DNA from: a virus
Virus record (IMG/VR): IMGVR_UViG_3300043598_000038
Location: 1-37,931 of that record
Reading direction: 5' to 3' (one strand)
DNA: 37,931 nt
A model generated the notes under the pieces. The model was not told the DNA's origin, did no database searches, and worked only from the letters and a program-made list of their open reading frames with translations. Each line of letters begins with the position of its first letter. Position 1 is the stretch's first letter. Positions 20,145-28,316 of the stretch are shown in pieces. A program made the translations under genes and the position numbers.

Positions 20145-21515
20145 ATGGACAAAACAATAAACCCGGATATAGAAGCGGCGGTGAATAAATTAAAGATTCA
20201 GGCTACCGCCTACGATAAAGCTTCGAATTATTACGACGGCACGCACGAGCTGCGCTTTGCCAGCGAGAAGTTCAAAAACACATTCGGCAGCCTTTTCAAG
20301 GAGTTCGCGCTTAACCTTTGCCCGGCCGTGGTCGACGCGGTCAAAGACAAGCTGGTGATCAACGGTTTCCGGGTGGAAGAGGGTAGCCCCACAGCCCCGG
20401 TCGACGCCTGGAAGATTTGGCAGGACAACAGTATGACGAACCGCGCCGGTGAGGTCCATACAGAGGCGGTAAAGAACGGCGACGCCTATGTGATCGTCTG
20501 GCCGAATAAAGAGGGCGAGGTAACGATCTATCCCAACGAAGCGAGGAGCTGCGCTGTATTTTATGACGAGGAGACGCCGGGCAAGATCATGTGGGCGGCG
20601 AAGTACTGGACAACCAAAGAGAAACTCATAAGGCTCAACCTCTATTATCCGGATCGAACTGAAAAATATATTTCCGGTAAGAAGAGTGAGAACGGTAGTT
20701 TACCCGAAGCCAAAGATTTTCAGCAGTTCAGCACTGACGGTAATTTTAATGTGCCGAATCCTTACGGCATCGTACCCGTCTTTCATTTTGCCAACAACGG
20801 CCGTCTCGGGAGCTACGGGCAATCGGAGCTAAAATCTGCAATTCCCGTCCAGGACGCGCTTAACAAATCCGTGCTGGACATGCTGGTAGCTATGGAATTT
20901 CAAAGCTACCGACAGCGGTGGGCAACGGGGATCGAGGTTGAATACGGTGAAGACGGGCAGCCCATTCCTCCCTTCAAGGCCGGCGTCGACCATCTTTGGC
21001 TTACGGAAAGCGACACCGCCAAATTCGGGGATTTCGAGTCAGCCGGTCTCGAGCCCTTCCTAAAGGTAAAGGACTCGTTCCGGATCGATCTGGCGTGCGT
21101 GACCGGAACGCCTATTTATTACTTCATACAGACGGAGGGCGATTTCCCATCAGGAGAGGCCCTTAAAAAAGCCGAAACCCGATTCGTTAAGAAAGTGGGC
21201 AACCGCCAAGGCATGTTCGGTGAGGTGTGGGAGAAAGTGATCGCCTTTGCCTTGAAGATCGAAAAGCGGGGTGAAGACGTGCGTCTCTTCGTAGATTGGG
21301 AAGATCCTTCGCCGATATCGGAAAAAGAGAAGCTCGAAAATATAGTAATCAAAAAAGAGCTCGGGCTCGATGACTACCAGGCCCTGATCGAAGCCGGCTA
21401 CGGTGAAGCGGATATAAAGAAAATCCTCGATAGGAAAGCCGCCGATCGGGAACGGTTGATCAAGGGCTTTAATGCCGGCGAAGTTGATCCTGCCAATAGC
21501 CCAGGAGATGAATAA
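20145..21515 (+). CDS. portal protein, SPP1 gp6-like
   Basis: 456 aa. The order YDKASNYYDGTHELRFA near the N-terminus, GDAYVIVWPNKEGEVTIYPNEARSC, NPYGIVPVFHFANN, KSAIPVQDALNKSVLDMLVAMEF and the C-terminal SGEALKKAETRFVKKV match phage portals of the SPP1 gp6 type. Twelve copies form the channel at one head vertex, bind terminase and later the neck. The minor head gene starts directly after its stop codon (TAA ATG). This family is not Mu's own portal type. Confidence 0.92.
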   Translation: MDKTINPDIEAAVNKLKIQATAYDKASNYYDGTHELRFASEKFKNTFGSLFKEFALNLCPAVVDAVKDKLVINGFRVEEGSPTAPVDAWKIWQDNSMTNRAGEVHTEAVKNGDAYVIVWPNKEGEVTIYPNEARSCAVFYDEETPGKIMWAAKYWTTKEKLIRLNLYYPDRTEKYISGKKSENGSLPEAKDFQQFSTDGNFNVPNPYGIVPVFHFANNGRLGSYGQSELKSAIPVQDALNKSVLDMLVAMEFQSYRQRWATGIEVEYGEDGQPIPPFKAGVDHLWLTESDTAKFGDFESAGLEPFLKVKDSFRIDLACVTGTPIYYFIQTEGDFPSGEALKKAETRFVKKVGNRQGMFGEVWEKVIAFALKIEKRGEDVRLFVDWEDPSPISEKEKLENIVIKKELGLDDYQALIEAGYGEADIKKILDRKAADRERLIKGFNAGEVDPANSPGDE

Positions 21516-22532
21516 ATGTCCACCCTTGATGATATCCTGCAGGAACAGCGAGCGGGGATCATCGCCCGAGAAGAGGCGACGTTCCGCAAGATGCTCGCGG
21601 CTTACGATGATATCCAGCGAGAGATAAAAAAATCCATCAGGGAGCTGCGGGACAAAATGACCGCGGCTAAAATGACCGGCGAGGAGATCTCGCTTGGATG
21701 GTTTAAGAAAGAGCGCCGGTTGGAGATCTTTCTTTCCCAAGTCCAGGAGCAGGTCGTAAGATATGGCGGGAAGGCAAAGCAATTGATCGAACGCGAGCAG
21801 GAGGCCGCAATCCGAATAGCGGTCGACCATGCGGGAGATTCTTTGAAACTAACCGCCAGTCTTACCGGCCCCGAGGCCACCGCGCGTGTGATCGGCGCTC
21901 AGCTCAATACGAAGGCGATCGAGAACGCCGTGGGCCTGATGGGTGACGGCTCGCCCCTAAGAGCATACTTTAAGGAAAGTCTGCCGGCAGCGGTTTCCGC
22001 GGCAATCAATCGAGAGATCGTAAAGGCCGTCGCTCTCGGCACGGATTTTAATACTGTGGCCCGTAGGCTGGAGACGGCCGGCGACATTTCACGGTGGAGG
22101 GCGTTGACAACCGCTAGAACGGAAGTAAACCGCGTGAGGCGGGAAACCACGCGGCAGATCTATACCGAAAATAAGGATATCGTTTCCGGCTGGGAGTGGT
22201 GTTGCTCCAAATCGACGCGGACCTGTGTAGTGTGTCTGAGCCTTGATGGAAAAGTCTTCAAGCTCGAGGACCCTTTTCCTCATCACCCGCAATGCCGATG
22301 TACCATGCTGCCTGTTATCGATGGCGTACAACGCCGGCCGCGTGTGATCGGGACTGACTGGTTCGACCGGCAGCCTGATCACGTCAAGGAAGAAATGCTG
22401 GGAGATGCCGAATTCGACGCCTACCAAAACGGCAAGGTCGATCTGAAAGATTTCGTCGGTTGGAAGACTGACCTCGGTTTTGGAAAATCCGTATATCACA
22501 AAAAGCTCCCGGATATTCTCAAGGAAAAGTAG
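21516..22532 (+). CDS. minor head protein, Mu F / SPP1 gp7-like
   Basis: 338 aa. A long helical N-terminal half (IIAREEATFRKMLAAYDDI, ERRLEIFLSQVQEQVV) leads to the Mu-F-like C-terminal region: TTARTEVNRVRRE, then CSKSTRTCVVCLSLDGKVF and HHPQCRCTMLPVI. The latter has the conserved C-x-x-C and H-P-x-C-R-C pattern, which probably binds zinc. These proteins join the portal and are packaged with the head. The start ATG is adjacent to the portal stop. Confidence 0.88.
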   Translation: MSTLDDILQEQRAGIIAREEATFRKMLAAYDDIQREIKKSIRELRDKMTAAKMTGEEISLGWFKKERRLEIFLSQVQEQVVRYGGKAKQLIEREQEAAIRIAVDHAGDSLKLTASLTGPEATARVIGAQLNTKAIENAVGLMGDGSPLRAYFKESLPAAVSAAINREIVKAVALGTDFNTVARRLETAGDISRWRALTTARTEVNRVRRETTRQIYTENKDIVSGWEWCCSKSTRTCVVCLSLDGKVFKLEDPFPHHPQCRCTMLPVIDGVQRRPRVIGTDWFDRQPDHVKEEMLGDAEFDAYQNGKVDLKDFVGWKTDLGFGKSVYHKKLPDILKEK

Positions 22533-22543
22533 GTCCTCAAAAA

Positions 22544-22633
22544 CTCGCCTTTCTAGCATTTCTCGCCTTTCTCGCCTTTCTCGCCTTTCTAGCATTTCTG
22601 GTATTTCTCGCTTTTCTAGCAAATCTAGTCCGT
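22544..22633. repeat. 9-bp tandem repeat array, copy 2
   Basis: Eight clean 9-bp units of CT-N-G[C/T]-N-TTT (22544-22615), then two degenerate ones (CTAGCAAAT, CTAGTCCGT), between the minor head and scaffold genes. The lead-in AAAACTCGCC and the end CTNGTCCG are shared with copy 1 at 14893. Unit order differs between copies, so the arrays have diverged in content but not in boundaries. Confidence 0.88.
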
Positions 22634-22667
22634 AAATCTAGGGTTTTTCAGTAATCTCGCACACGGT

Positions 22668-23273
22668 ATGAGCAAAAAGCCCGATAACACAACTCCACCC
22701 GCGACGCCGCCGGCCGATACAACACCCCCCGCGACGCCGCCAGCCGATACAACTCCCCCCGCGACGCCGCCAGCCGATATAACTCCCCCTGCGACGCCGC
22801 CAGCTGGTAAAACCTACACCGACGCAGATCTGAAGGCGATGGTCGATGACATGCTCGCGACCGAGCGGAAAAAGCTCGAGGACGAAAAAGACCTAACCGA
22901 CAAGGAGAAAGCGGAAAAGCGGGCCGAAACGGCCGAAGCTCAACTGCGGCTTGTTAAGGCAAAAGACGAAGTTACAACCGCGCTCAAAGCTGCAGGCGCA
23001 AAATCCCCGGATCTCCTCTTTGCGGCCAGCCAGGACAAACTGCAGTTTGACGACAACGGGAAGCTGAAAAATCTTACCGCTTTAGTGGAAGCCCTCAAGA
23101 CATCCTATGCGGACCAATTTGGGGTGGATAAACCGGACGACTCGATCGATGGCGGGGCCGGCACGAGCGGCGGCGACGCGAAGATCACAAAAGAAAGCCT
23201 CTCGCGAATGTCGCCGGCCGAAATCAACGCGCTCGATTGGGAAGTAGTTAAGAAGGTAATGTCCGGGGCCTAA
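22668..23273 (+). CDS. scaffolding protein with Pro/Thr decapeptide repeats
   Basis: 201 aa. Residues 8-47 are four copies of a decapeptide of the form TTPPATPPAD, encoded by four near-identical 30-bp DNA units (22689-22808). A highly charged coiled coil follows (about 65-115, KAMVDDMLATERKKLEDEK), then a flexible acidic Gly-rich C-terminus ending in a helix (RMSPAEINALDWEVVKKVM). Charge, coiled coil and position directly before the coat gene are typical of internal scaffolds of the gp20 type. Confidence 0.78.
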   Translation: MSKKPDNTTPPATPPADTTPPATPPADTTPPATPPADITPPATPPAGKTYTDADLKAMVDDMLATERKKLEDEKDLTDKEKAEKRAETAEAQLRLVKAKDEVTTALKAAGAKSPDLLFAASQDKLQFDDNGKLKNLTALVEALKTSYADQFGVDKPDDSIDGGAGTSGGDAKITKESLSRMSPAEINALDWEVVKKVMSGA

Positions 23274-23319
23274 TGCCTCGGCAATTTTCTGTTTACAAGA
23301 CAAAATTTCAGCTGGCCTA

Positions 23320-23333
23320 AGAAGCCGGCTTCT
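23320..23333. promoter_or_regulatory. 14-bp perfect palindrome upstream of the coat gene
   Basis: AGAAGCC-GGCTTCT lies 15 bp before the coat gene start. With no loop it is more likely a protein site or mRNA hairpin than a terminator. It may help to set the high expression of the coat gene (inference). Confidence 0.3.
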
Positions 23334-23348
23334 GACACTTAAAAAAAT

Positions 23349-24200
23349 ATGGCACTGAATTTTATTCCAACAGTTTGGGCGGCGCGGCTGCTCCTCGCAC
23401 TTGAGAAGGCCCTCGTTTACGCCCAGCCGGGCATCGTTAACCGCGACTATGAAGGCGAGATCAAAGCATCAGGTAATACGGTGAAGATCGGATCGATCGG
23501 CGATGTCACCGTGGGCGACTACGTGAAAAACACGGACATTGCCAATCCCGAGCTTCTCCAGGACGGGGAGATGTCGCTGCTGATCGACAATTCTAAATAT
23601 TTCAATTTCTACGTGGACAGCATCGACCGGGCCCAGCAAAACGTCAATGTGATGGATACAGCTATGACCCGGGCGGCATGGTCTCTTAGAGAGAAAGCCG
23701 ATGAGGTTGTAGCGGCGGTAATGGCGCTCTCGGTCCTTGCCGGCAACAAGATCGGCACGAACGCCTCTCCTATCGTTCCCACAAAGGACACCGCGTATGA
23801 ATACCTGGTCGACCTGGGCGTAAAGCTCGATGAGTCGGACACGCCGTCGAACGAGCGCTTCGTGGTTGTGCCATCGTGGTTTCACGGCCTGCTCCTGAAG
23901 GATGAACGCTTCGTTAAATCGGGCACCCCGACCGGCGATGCAGTTTTGAGGAACGGCGAAGTAGGCGAGGCGGCAGGCTTCAAGATACTGAAATCAAATA
24001 ACGTACCGAACACGACGGGCACCAAGTACAACATCATCGGCGGCACCGCAATGTCGACCACCTACGCGGAGCAGATATTAGATCTGCAGAGCTACAAACC
24101 GGAAAAGCGCTTTGGCGATGCGGTCAAGGGACTGCACGTCTACGGCGCAAAAGTCACCCGGGCCAAGAACCTGGCGATGCTTATCGCGAACAAATCCTAG
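23349..24200 (+). CDS. major capsid (coat) protein
   Basis: 283 aa. It begins MALNFIPTVWAARLLLALEKALVYAQ, then GNTVKIGSIGDVTVGDY and DSIDRAQQNVNVMDTAMTRAAWSLREKADEVV, the N-arm, E-loop-like and spine-helix order of HK97-fold coats of the P22-gp5-like type. The C-terminal part has AGFKILKSNNVPNT and KGLHVYGAKVTRA, common in that group. It follows the scaffold and is flanked by a palindrome (23320) and a hairpin (24208). Confidence 0.9.
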   Translation: MALNFIPTVWAARLLLALEKALVYAQPGIVNRDYEGEIKASGNTVKIGSIGDVTVGDYVKNTDIANPELLQDGEMSLLIDNSKYFNFYVDSIDRAQQNVNVMDTAMTRAAWSLREKADEVVAAVMALSVLAGNKIGTNASPIVPTKDTAYEYLVDLGVKLDESDTPSNERFVVVPSWFHGLLLKDERFVKSGTPTGDAVLRNGEVGEAAGFKILKSNNVPNTTGTKYNIIGGTAMSTTYAEQILDLQSYKPEKRFGDAVKGLHVYGAKVTRAKNLAMLIANKS

Positions 24201-24207
24201 AATTTCC

Positions 24208-24226
24208 CCCGGCGATACATGCCGGG
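24208..24226 (+). terminator. GC-rich hairpin after the coat gene
   Basis: CCCGGC and GCCGGG form a 6-bp stem around GATACAT, 7 bp after the coat stop. No T-run follows directly, so it is more likely a transcript-stabilising hairpin or partial terminator that lowers expression of the following genes than a full stop. Confidence 0.4.
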
Positions 24227-24291
24227 TAATACGGTAGGGGCCGGGCGGCTGGTCCTATTTTTTAAGCCTAAAAAGGCACTCGATTTTTTAT

Positions 24292-24672
24292 ATGTCAAAT
24301 TCAACACCGATCATAGTTGCGGAACGGACCATTAATACCGGCGCGACAAAGGCCGCGTATCAGGTCCAGGACACTAACGGAACGATCAACGTCACCGCGA
24401 ACGGCAGCACCGATCGTTTAATACTCGATGTCGAGAACGCGGACGATGCCGCGGTCACCCTTACGATCCAAGCGCCGTCATGCGTCCAGTCGAATATTCC
24501 GGAGGAGCTCGCCTTGACGCTGGCCGCAACGGGCACGGCAACAGACAAGCGCTTCTGGGGACCGTTCGAATCGCAGAAGATCTGCAAAGCGGATGGGTCA
24601 TTCGATATCCTGATCGCCGGCGGGGCAAGCCCGATCGTTAACATCAGGGCGATTCGTCTACCGAAAATGTAA
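24292..24672 (+). CDS. small beta-rich virion protein (decoration-like)
   Basis: 126 aa, almost wholly beta strands (TINVTANGSTDRLILDVEN, AVTLTIQAPSC, FDILIAGGASPIVNIRAIRL). Small beta proteins placed directly after the coat gene are often head decoration proteins; that is an inference from position and fold pattern. Not recognised as a named family. Confidence 0.65.
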   Translation: MSNSTPIIVAERTINTGATKAAYQVQDTNGTINVTANGSTDRLILDVENADDAAVTLTIQAPSCVQSNIPEELALTLAATGTATDKRFWGPFESQKICKADGSFDILIAGGASPIVNIRAIRLPKM

Positions 24673-24713
24673 ATCCCCCACGGGAATAATCCTCAAAAGA
24701 AAAAACAGGTCTT

Positions 24714-25079
24714 ATGAAAGCTTTTTTTATTAACCAGGGCGAGCAGCTCGAGGTGGAAGACACCAGCGAGATGTTCAAGATCCTGAATCGCAGCGGAAAT
24801 CGCAGGGTCAACGAAGACGGCTCGGAGTATATTGAGCCGACCGAAGAGACCAGCGAAGTCGAGCCGGCCGAAGTGATCACTGCGCCGGAGGCCGGCGCAC
24901 AAACGAAGAAACAGGACTCGAAGGGTTCTAAATCGAAGGCAAAAGCCCCTGCGCCCAAAAAGGCGGCTTCGAAACCGACCTCTGAAAAAGAAGCGCCGGA
25001 GGTGATCACGTCCGTAACTGCCGCGAAAGGCAAGGACGGCGAGATCAAAACCCCGGCCGAGGAGACGCCCGCTAAATAA
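24714..25079 (+). CDS. hypothetical virion protein with charged disordered tail
   Basis: 121 aa. A short folded-looking N-terminus (KAFFINQGEQLEVEDTSEMFKILNRSGNRRV) precedes a long Lys/Glu/Ala/Pro-rich region (about 50-121) of low complexity. Its TAA overlaps the next ATG by one base (TAATG), so translation is coupled to the neck gene. The function may be a head or neck accessory. Confidence 0.6.
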   Translation: MKAFFINQGEQLEVEDTSEMFKILNRSGNRRVNEDGSEYIEPTEETSEVEPAEVITAPEAGAQTKKQDSKGSKSKAKAPAPKKAASKPTSEKEAPEVITSVTAAKGKDGEIKTPAEETPAK

Positions 25080-25417
25080 TGCCTGAAAGCGCTTTGGATC
25101 GTCTGAAACGACTGACGGCGTGGGATAAAGACCCCGCGCTGTCAATCGACGATTTAAACGCCATCCTCGAGGCTTACCAGGTGCCCGACGCGAACGGCGT
25201 CGCTCCGGGTGAAGATGGCTGGGTGCCGACCTACCGAATGAACGCGGCGATCGCGGAGGCGTGGGAGACAAAGGCCGGCCGCGCCGCTGAATATGTTTCG
25301 ACCGACATGAATGACGATCGTCTTTCGAGCAATCAGATCTTCGATCACTGCGAAAAGATGGCCTTGAAGTATCGGCGGAAAGGAAACACGAGCGTTAGTA
25401 CCGCGACAGGAGGTTAG
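25079..25417 (+). CDS. head-tail connector (neck adaptor) candidate
   Basis: 112 aa, helical. It begins LDRLKRLTAWDKDPALSIDDLNAILEAYQ, then AAIAEAWETKAGRAAEYVS and NQIFDHCEKMALKYRRK, and ends in a Ser/Thr/Gly tail. The layout of short helices ending in a basic segment, plus its place after the coat genes, matches adaptor proteins that bind under the portal. Its last codons contain the AGGAGG for the next gene. Confidence 0.7.
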   Translation: MPESALDRLKRLTAWDKDPALSIDDLNAILEAYQVPDANGVAPGEDGWVPTYRMNAAIAEAWETKAGRAAEYVSTDMNDDRLSSNQIFDHCEKMALKYRRKGNTSVSTATGG

Positions 25418-25419
25418 AG

Positions 25420-25779
25420 ATGTCATACCTACAAACCGTTAAGCGAGAGGCGATCCAACGGCATCGCCGAGCAGCATTCGGGGAACTTTCCCTCAAGCTC
25501 TTTGAAACCACCCCGGAAACGGGAGAAACCGAAGTCGCCGAGCTCACTGTTGACTGGTGCGGATCGCGGACACAGTCCACAACGGACGGGGCCAATCAGG
25601 TCGACGCCGGCACGTGGGAATTCGAGATCTGGGCCACTGACGACTGGCAGACCAGCCAGGCGTTTATGCAAAGGATCGTAGCCTTGAAAATTGGTGATCG
25701 ACGGTGGAAGGTCAAAAAGGTCGAGAAGCCGATCGGCGAAACAAAATATTGGCGCGTGATGGCCACCATTCAAAGTTAA
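25420..25779 (+). CDS. head-tail stopper candidate
   Basis: 119 aa, mostly beta strands (AELTVDWCGSR, GTWEFEIWATDDW, VALKIGDRRWKVKKVEKP, YWRVMATIQS). It starts 2 bp after the adaptor gene behind a perfect AGGAGG. In siphophages the second small gene after the coat is usually the beta-barrel stopper that closes the portal channel; the assignment is by order and fold pattern. Confidence 0.65.
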   Translation: MSYLQTVKREAIQRHRRAAFGELSLKLFETTPETGETEVAELTVDWCGSRTQSTTDGANQVDAGTWEFEIWATDDWQTSQAFMQRIVALKIGDRRWKVKKVEKPIGETKYWRVMATIQS

Positions 25780-25783
25780 TTGG

Positions 25784-26227
25784 ATGATCGAGATCTCAGT
25801 CCAGGATAAAACCCCCGAACTTATGCAGAAGCTCCAAAAGGCTGCAGGTAGGTTTGTCCGCAAAGGCGCTCTCCACATTGAGGCGAGCATGAAGATCTCG
25901 ATGGCCGATCAGAAAACGGGTAACTCGTATAAGCGCGGGGCAAAAGCAATCCACGTCGCATCGGCCCCCGGCGAATCGCCCGCCGACGATTCGAGCAATT
26001 ACATAAACTCGATCACGATCTCGCCCGAGGCGGCAATCATAGAAAGGACGCTCGAGGCGAGGATCGGTACCGTGGTGGGTTATGCCGCGGTCCTCGAGGA
26101 AGGAACAACGATCGCCGGCCGGGCGAGAAATACCACTATCGAGCCGCGGCCAATGTGGGAAAAGATACCGCTCGAGGAGATGCCCACGCTCGAGGCGCTG
26201 TTAGAAGCGGAAATAAGGGCAGTGTGA
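25784..26227 (+). CDS. tail completion / HK97 gp10-like protein
   Basis: 147 aa. MIEISVQDKTPELMQKLQKAAGRFVRKGALHIEASMK, then GNSYKRGAKAIHVASAPGESPADD and a C-terminal GYAAVLEEGTTIAGR ... EPRPMW match the gp10-like layout (helix, GxxYxR...S..GE.P, Y...LE.GT...A.RP). These proteins sit at the head-tail interface. The next gene begins inside its stop codon. Confidence 0.78.
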   Translation: MIEISVQDKTPELMQKLQKAAGRFVRKGALHIEASMKISMADQKTGNSYKRGAKAIHVASAPGESPADDSSNYINSITISPEAAIIERTLEARIGTVVGYAAVLEEGTTIAGRARNTTIEPRPMWEKIPLEEMPTLEALLEAEIRAV

Positions 26228-26400
26228 AAAAAAAGGATTTTCAGCGCATGAGGCGCTGCAGCAGAAAGAGGGCTTTTGCCACGCGGCAATATGCCGAAAA
26301 CTTTCTTGAAAATGTTTTGAAACGGTCCGGAGAAATGGAAGTTTACGAGTGCAGTTTTTGCTCAGAGTTCCATCTCGGACACGCGAAAAATGGCAGGTAA
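26224..26400 (+). CDS. small zinc-finger-like phage protein, 58 aa
   Basis: GTG 26224 overlaps the previous stop codon (GTGA). The protein is basic and ends VYECSFCSEFHLGH, a C-x-x-C ... H-x-x-H pattern seen in many short phage proteins with a Cys pair followed by W/F-H-L. It overlaps the tail terminator gene by 11 bp. It is unusual in that it is inserted within the neck gene block. Function unknown. Confidence 0.6.
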   Translation: MKKKDFQRMRRCSRKRAFATRQYAENFLENVLKRSGEMEVYECSFCSEFHLGHAKNGR

Positions 26401-26851
26401 CATAGACACCCAAATTAGACTCGCGCTCAAGCAGCTCATCAAGGGGCTTTATCCGGACGCCCCGGTGTTTGCCTGGAATGCTCTTTCTCACGATCTCGGC
26501 GAATGGCCGGGGATGTTCAGGACCTCATCCGGAGGCACCCACGGGTGGATCATAAAACGCGCGGCCGGCCGGGCGGCCTGGAAAAACGGCCGGCGCGATC
26601 GAAAAGAGGCCATTTATGACGTCTGGGGATTTTACGCCTTTAACTCGGGAAACGAGAACGACAACTCCGACAATGAATTGTCGGAGATCGTTGATGCGAT
26701 CTACGAGGCAATAAAGGCAGTTCCGACACTCGAAGTCGGGGAAGTGGAAGGTCACGATCTTCTCCAGCTGGAAAAGAACACGACCATTGAAACGGGGGAA
26801 GAAACCCTACATTTTGCGCAGTGTCGCTTATGCGTTCACTTGTGCTGTTAA
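26390..26851 (+). CDS. tail terminator candidate
   Basis: 153 aa. The helical start IDTQIRLALKQLIKGLYPDAPVFAW, the beta centre KEAIYDVWGFYAFN and the helix NELSEIVDAIYEAIKAVPTLE fit the alpha/beta layout of tail terminator proteins (gpU type). It lies between the gp10-like gene and the tail tube gene, the normal place for a terminator. It ends in a Cys-rich tail (CRLCVHLCC). Confidence 0.68.
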   Translation: MAGNIDTQIRLALKQLIKGLYPDAPVFAWNALSHDLGEWPGMFRTSSGGTHGWIIKRAAGRAAWKNGRRDRKEAIYDVWGFYAFNSGNENDNSDNELSEIVDAIYEAIKAVPTLEVGEVEGHDLLQLEKNTTIETGEETLHFAQCRLCVHLCC

Positions 26852-26869
26852 TTTGAAGAAAACAAACTT

Positions 26870-27907
26870 ATGAGACGTGATAGCGCACAAATTTGGATCG
26901 GAAAGGTCCTCGAGACGACTTTTAACACGCCGAATATAACCGGTGCGACCTCTGAAATGATCCCGACGCAGGACCCGATCTTTCTGCTGCCCAAGGTGGA
27001 AAAAGTGAATGACGGCGGCCGGATCGGAAAGAACGCTCCGACCCATCTTTGCAATACTTACTGGTCCCACATGGAAGCATCGATCAAAGACGATGTCGAT
27101 ACGACGGTGCCGGCGCGTCTTTTAGCGAGGGCGTTAGGGGGTACCGTCACAAATACGCTCGTGGAAACGGGCGTTTACGATCACGAGGTTCCTATCCTTC
27201 TGCCCCAGGTGGGAGACGTGCTGCCTTCTTTCAACATTGCCTCGCTGCTTGGCGCCGCCAGTTTCCTTTTCGCCGGCGTAATGGTCGACGGGATTAAGTT
27301 CAGCCAAAAGAACGCGGAGCGGGTCCAATACGAAGCGTCGCTTGTAGGAAGCGGCAAATTCACCAAGCCGCACGGCCTGACATCTCTCCCCGAACTCGCG
27401 GCGACGCCCTGCATGGACGGCCATAAGGTCGAGGTGAAATACACCGATTCGGACGGGACCACGGTAATCAATCTCTCCACCCTGGGCAAAATCAGCGAGT
27501 GGATGATAGAGCATAAGAACAATATTCGCCGGAATAAGCGCCGGAGCGGTGACCCGATCCAAACCGAAAGTACCGGCTCGGCAGCCCATACGCGCAAGCA
27601 GCCCCGAGGGAAATATGAAACGACCGCACAGATCGTGGTTGATTTCGAGGACCTCGCGGATTGGACGAAATCCGTGGTAAACGCGCAGTTAACAAATCTC
27701 AAGTTCCTGATCCCCGGCCCGGCGATCGGGGCCACGAGCCGTCACGAATTCGAGCTGATCATTCCGTTGTTCAGTTTTGACTCGCCGGACACCGGTGACG
27801 ATGACGGAGATGCTACCACGCCGATCAATATCATCTGTTTGGAAGATCCTGTCACCAAAGGCACCATGAAGGCCCGGATCAGGAATACGGCGGCGACGCT
27901 CGTTTAA
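26870..27907 (+). CDS. major tail (tube) protein
   Basis: 345 aa, beta-rich. It starts RDSAQIWIGKVLETTFNTPN, and has ARLLARALGGTVT, the central VMVDGIKFSQKNAERVQYEASLVGSGKF, and a C-terminal region HEFELIIPLFSF. The pattern of a substrate-tube protein with a long loop and paired sheets, plus its position before the chaperones and tape measure, supports the call. Hexamer rings stack to make the tail tube. Confidence 0.8.
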   Translation: MRRDSAQIWIGKVLETTFNTPNITGATSEMIPTQDPIFLLPKVEKVNDGGRIGKNAPTHLCNTYWSHMEASIKDDVDTTVPARLLARALGGTVTNTLVETGVYDHEVPILLPQVGDVLPSFNIASLLGAASFLFAGVMVDGIKFSQKNAERVQYEASLVGSGKFTKPHGLTSLPELAATPCMDGHKVEVKYTDSDGTTVINLSTLGKISEWMIEHKNNIRRNKRRSGDPIQTESTGSAAHTRKQPRGKYETTAQIVVDFEDLADWTKSVVNAQLTNLKFLIPGPAIGATSRHEFELIIPLFSFDSPDTGDDDGDATTPINIICLEDPVTKGTMKARIRNTAATLV

Positions 27908-27927
27908 GCAAAAGGAGGCGGCGTAGA

Positions 27928-28080
27928 ATGACGACTCTCTTTTTAATGCTGATGCTTGGAATCGCGGGTCATTTCCGCCCGGCGATGGACCAAACATTAG
28001 CAACTCGCATGGCGGCCGCGCCGCCGCCGCCATCGAGGCGCAAAAAGTCGCGTTGGAGGAAAATCCCATACACGACCTGA
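27928..28080 (+). CDS. small basic protein with hydrophobic N-terminus, 50 aa
   Basis: A short gene in the gap after the tail tube. AAAGGAGG lies about 9 bases before ATG 27928. The product starts with a hydrophobic stretch (TTLFLMLMLGIAG), then a short polar part, PPPP and an Arg/Lys-rich tail (SRRKKSRWRK). No family recognised. The strong ribosome-binding site is the main support. Confidence 0.5.
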   Translation: MTTLFLMLMLGIAGHFRPAMDQTLATRMAAAPPPPSRRKKSRWRKIPYTT

Positions 28081-28090
28081 AATAAAAGTT

Positions 28091-28315
28091 ATGGCTAAAA
28101 AAACACAAAAACCAATTTCGAAGATGACCGCCGAAGAGTTCTTTGCACACCAGAAGGCGGGCTATGAAAAAAGGGTGCCGGGCGCAAAGGTTCTTTATGT
28201 TCCGGGCATCTCTGTAGTCGAGGAAGCCGAGCCGGCCGTACCGGCAGAAGATGCGACGCCCGACGTGGACGCCGCGGAGACTGAAGATCAAACCGAAAAG
28301 GAAGGAGAAAACTAA
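28091..28315 (+). CDS. small acidic tail-module protein, 74 aa
   Basis: 74 aa with a short helical N-terminus (MTAEEFFAHQKAGYEKR) and an acidic Pro/Ala/Glu-rich tail. It ends one base before the TTG of the next gene, and its last codons supply that gene's AAGGAG. It could be a short partner of the tail assembly chaperone. Confidence 0.58.
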   Translation: MAKKTQKPISKMTAEEFFAHQKAGYEKRVPGAKVLYVPGISVVEEAEPAVPAEDATPDVDAAETEDQTEKEGEN

Positions 28316-28316
28316 A

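Noticed and set aside
21150-21830. Minus-strand ORF (226 aa) across the portal/minor head junction
   Set aside because: Antisense shadow of two recognised genes with no start signal.
22521-22652. Programmed frameshift extending the minor head protein through the 9-bp array
   Set aside because: The frame is open, but GGAAAAG is not a canonical slippery heptamer and no supporting structure was seen.
24693-25271. Minus-strand ORF (192 aa) across the coat-downstream genes
   Set aside because: Composition is dominated by Arg/Gly/Phe from reversed codons, and it lies antisense to two coupled plus-strand genes.
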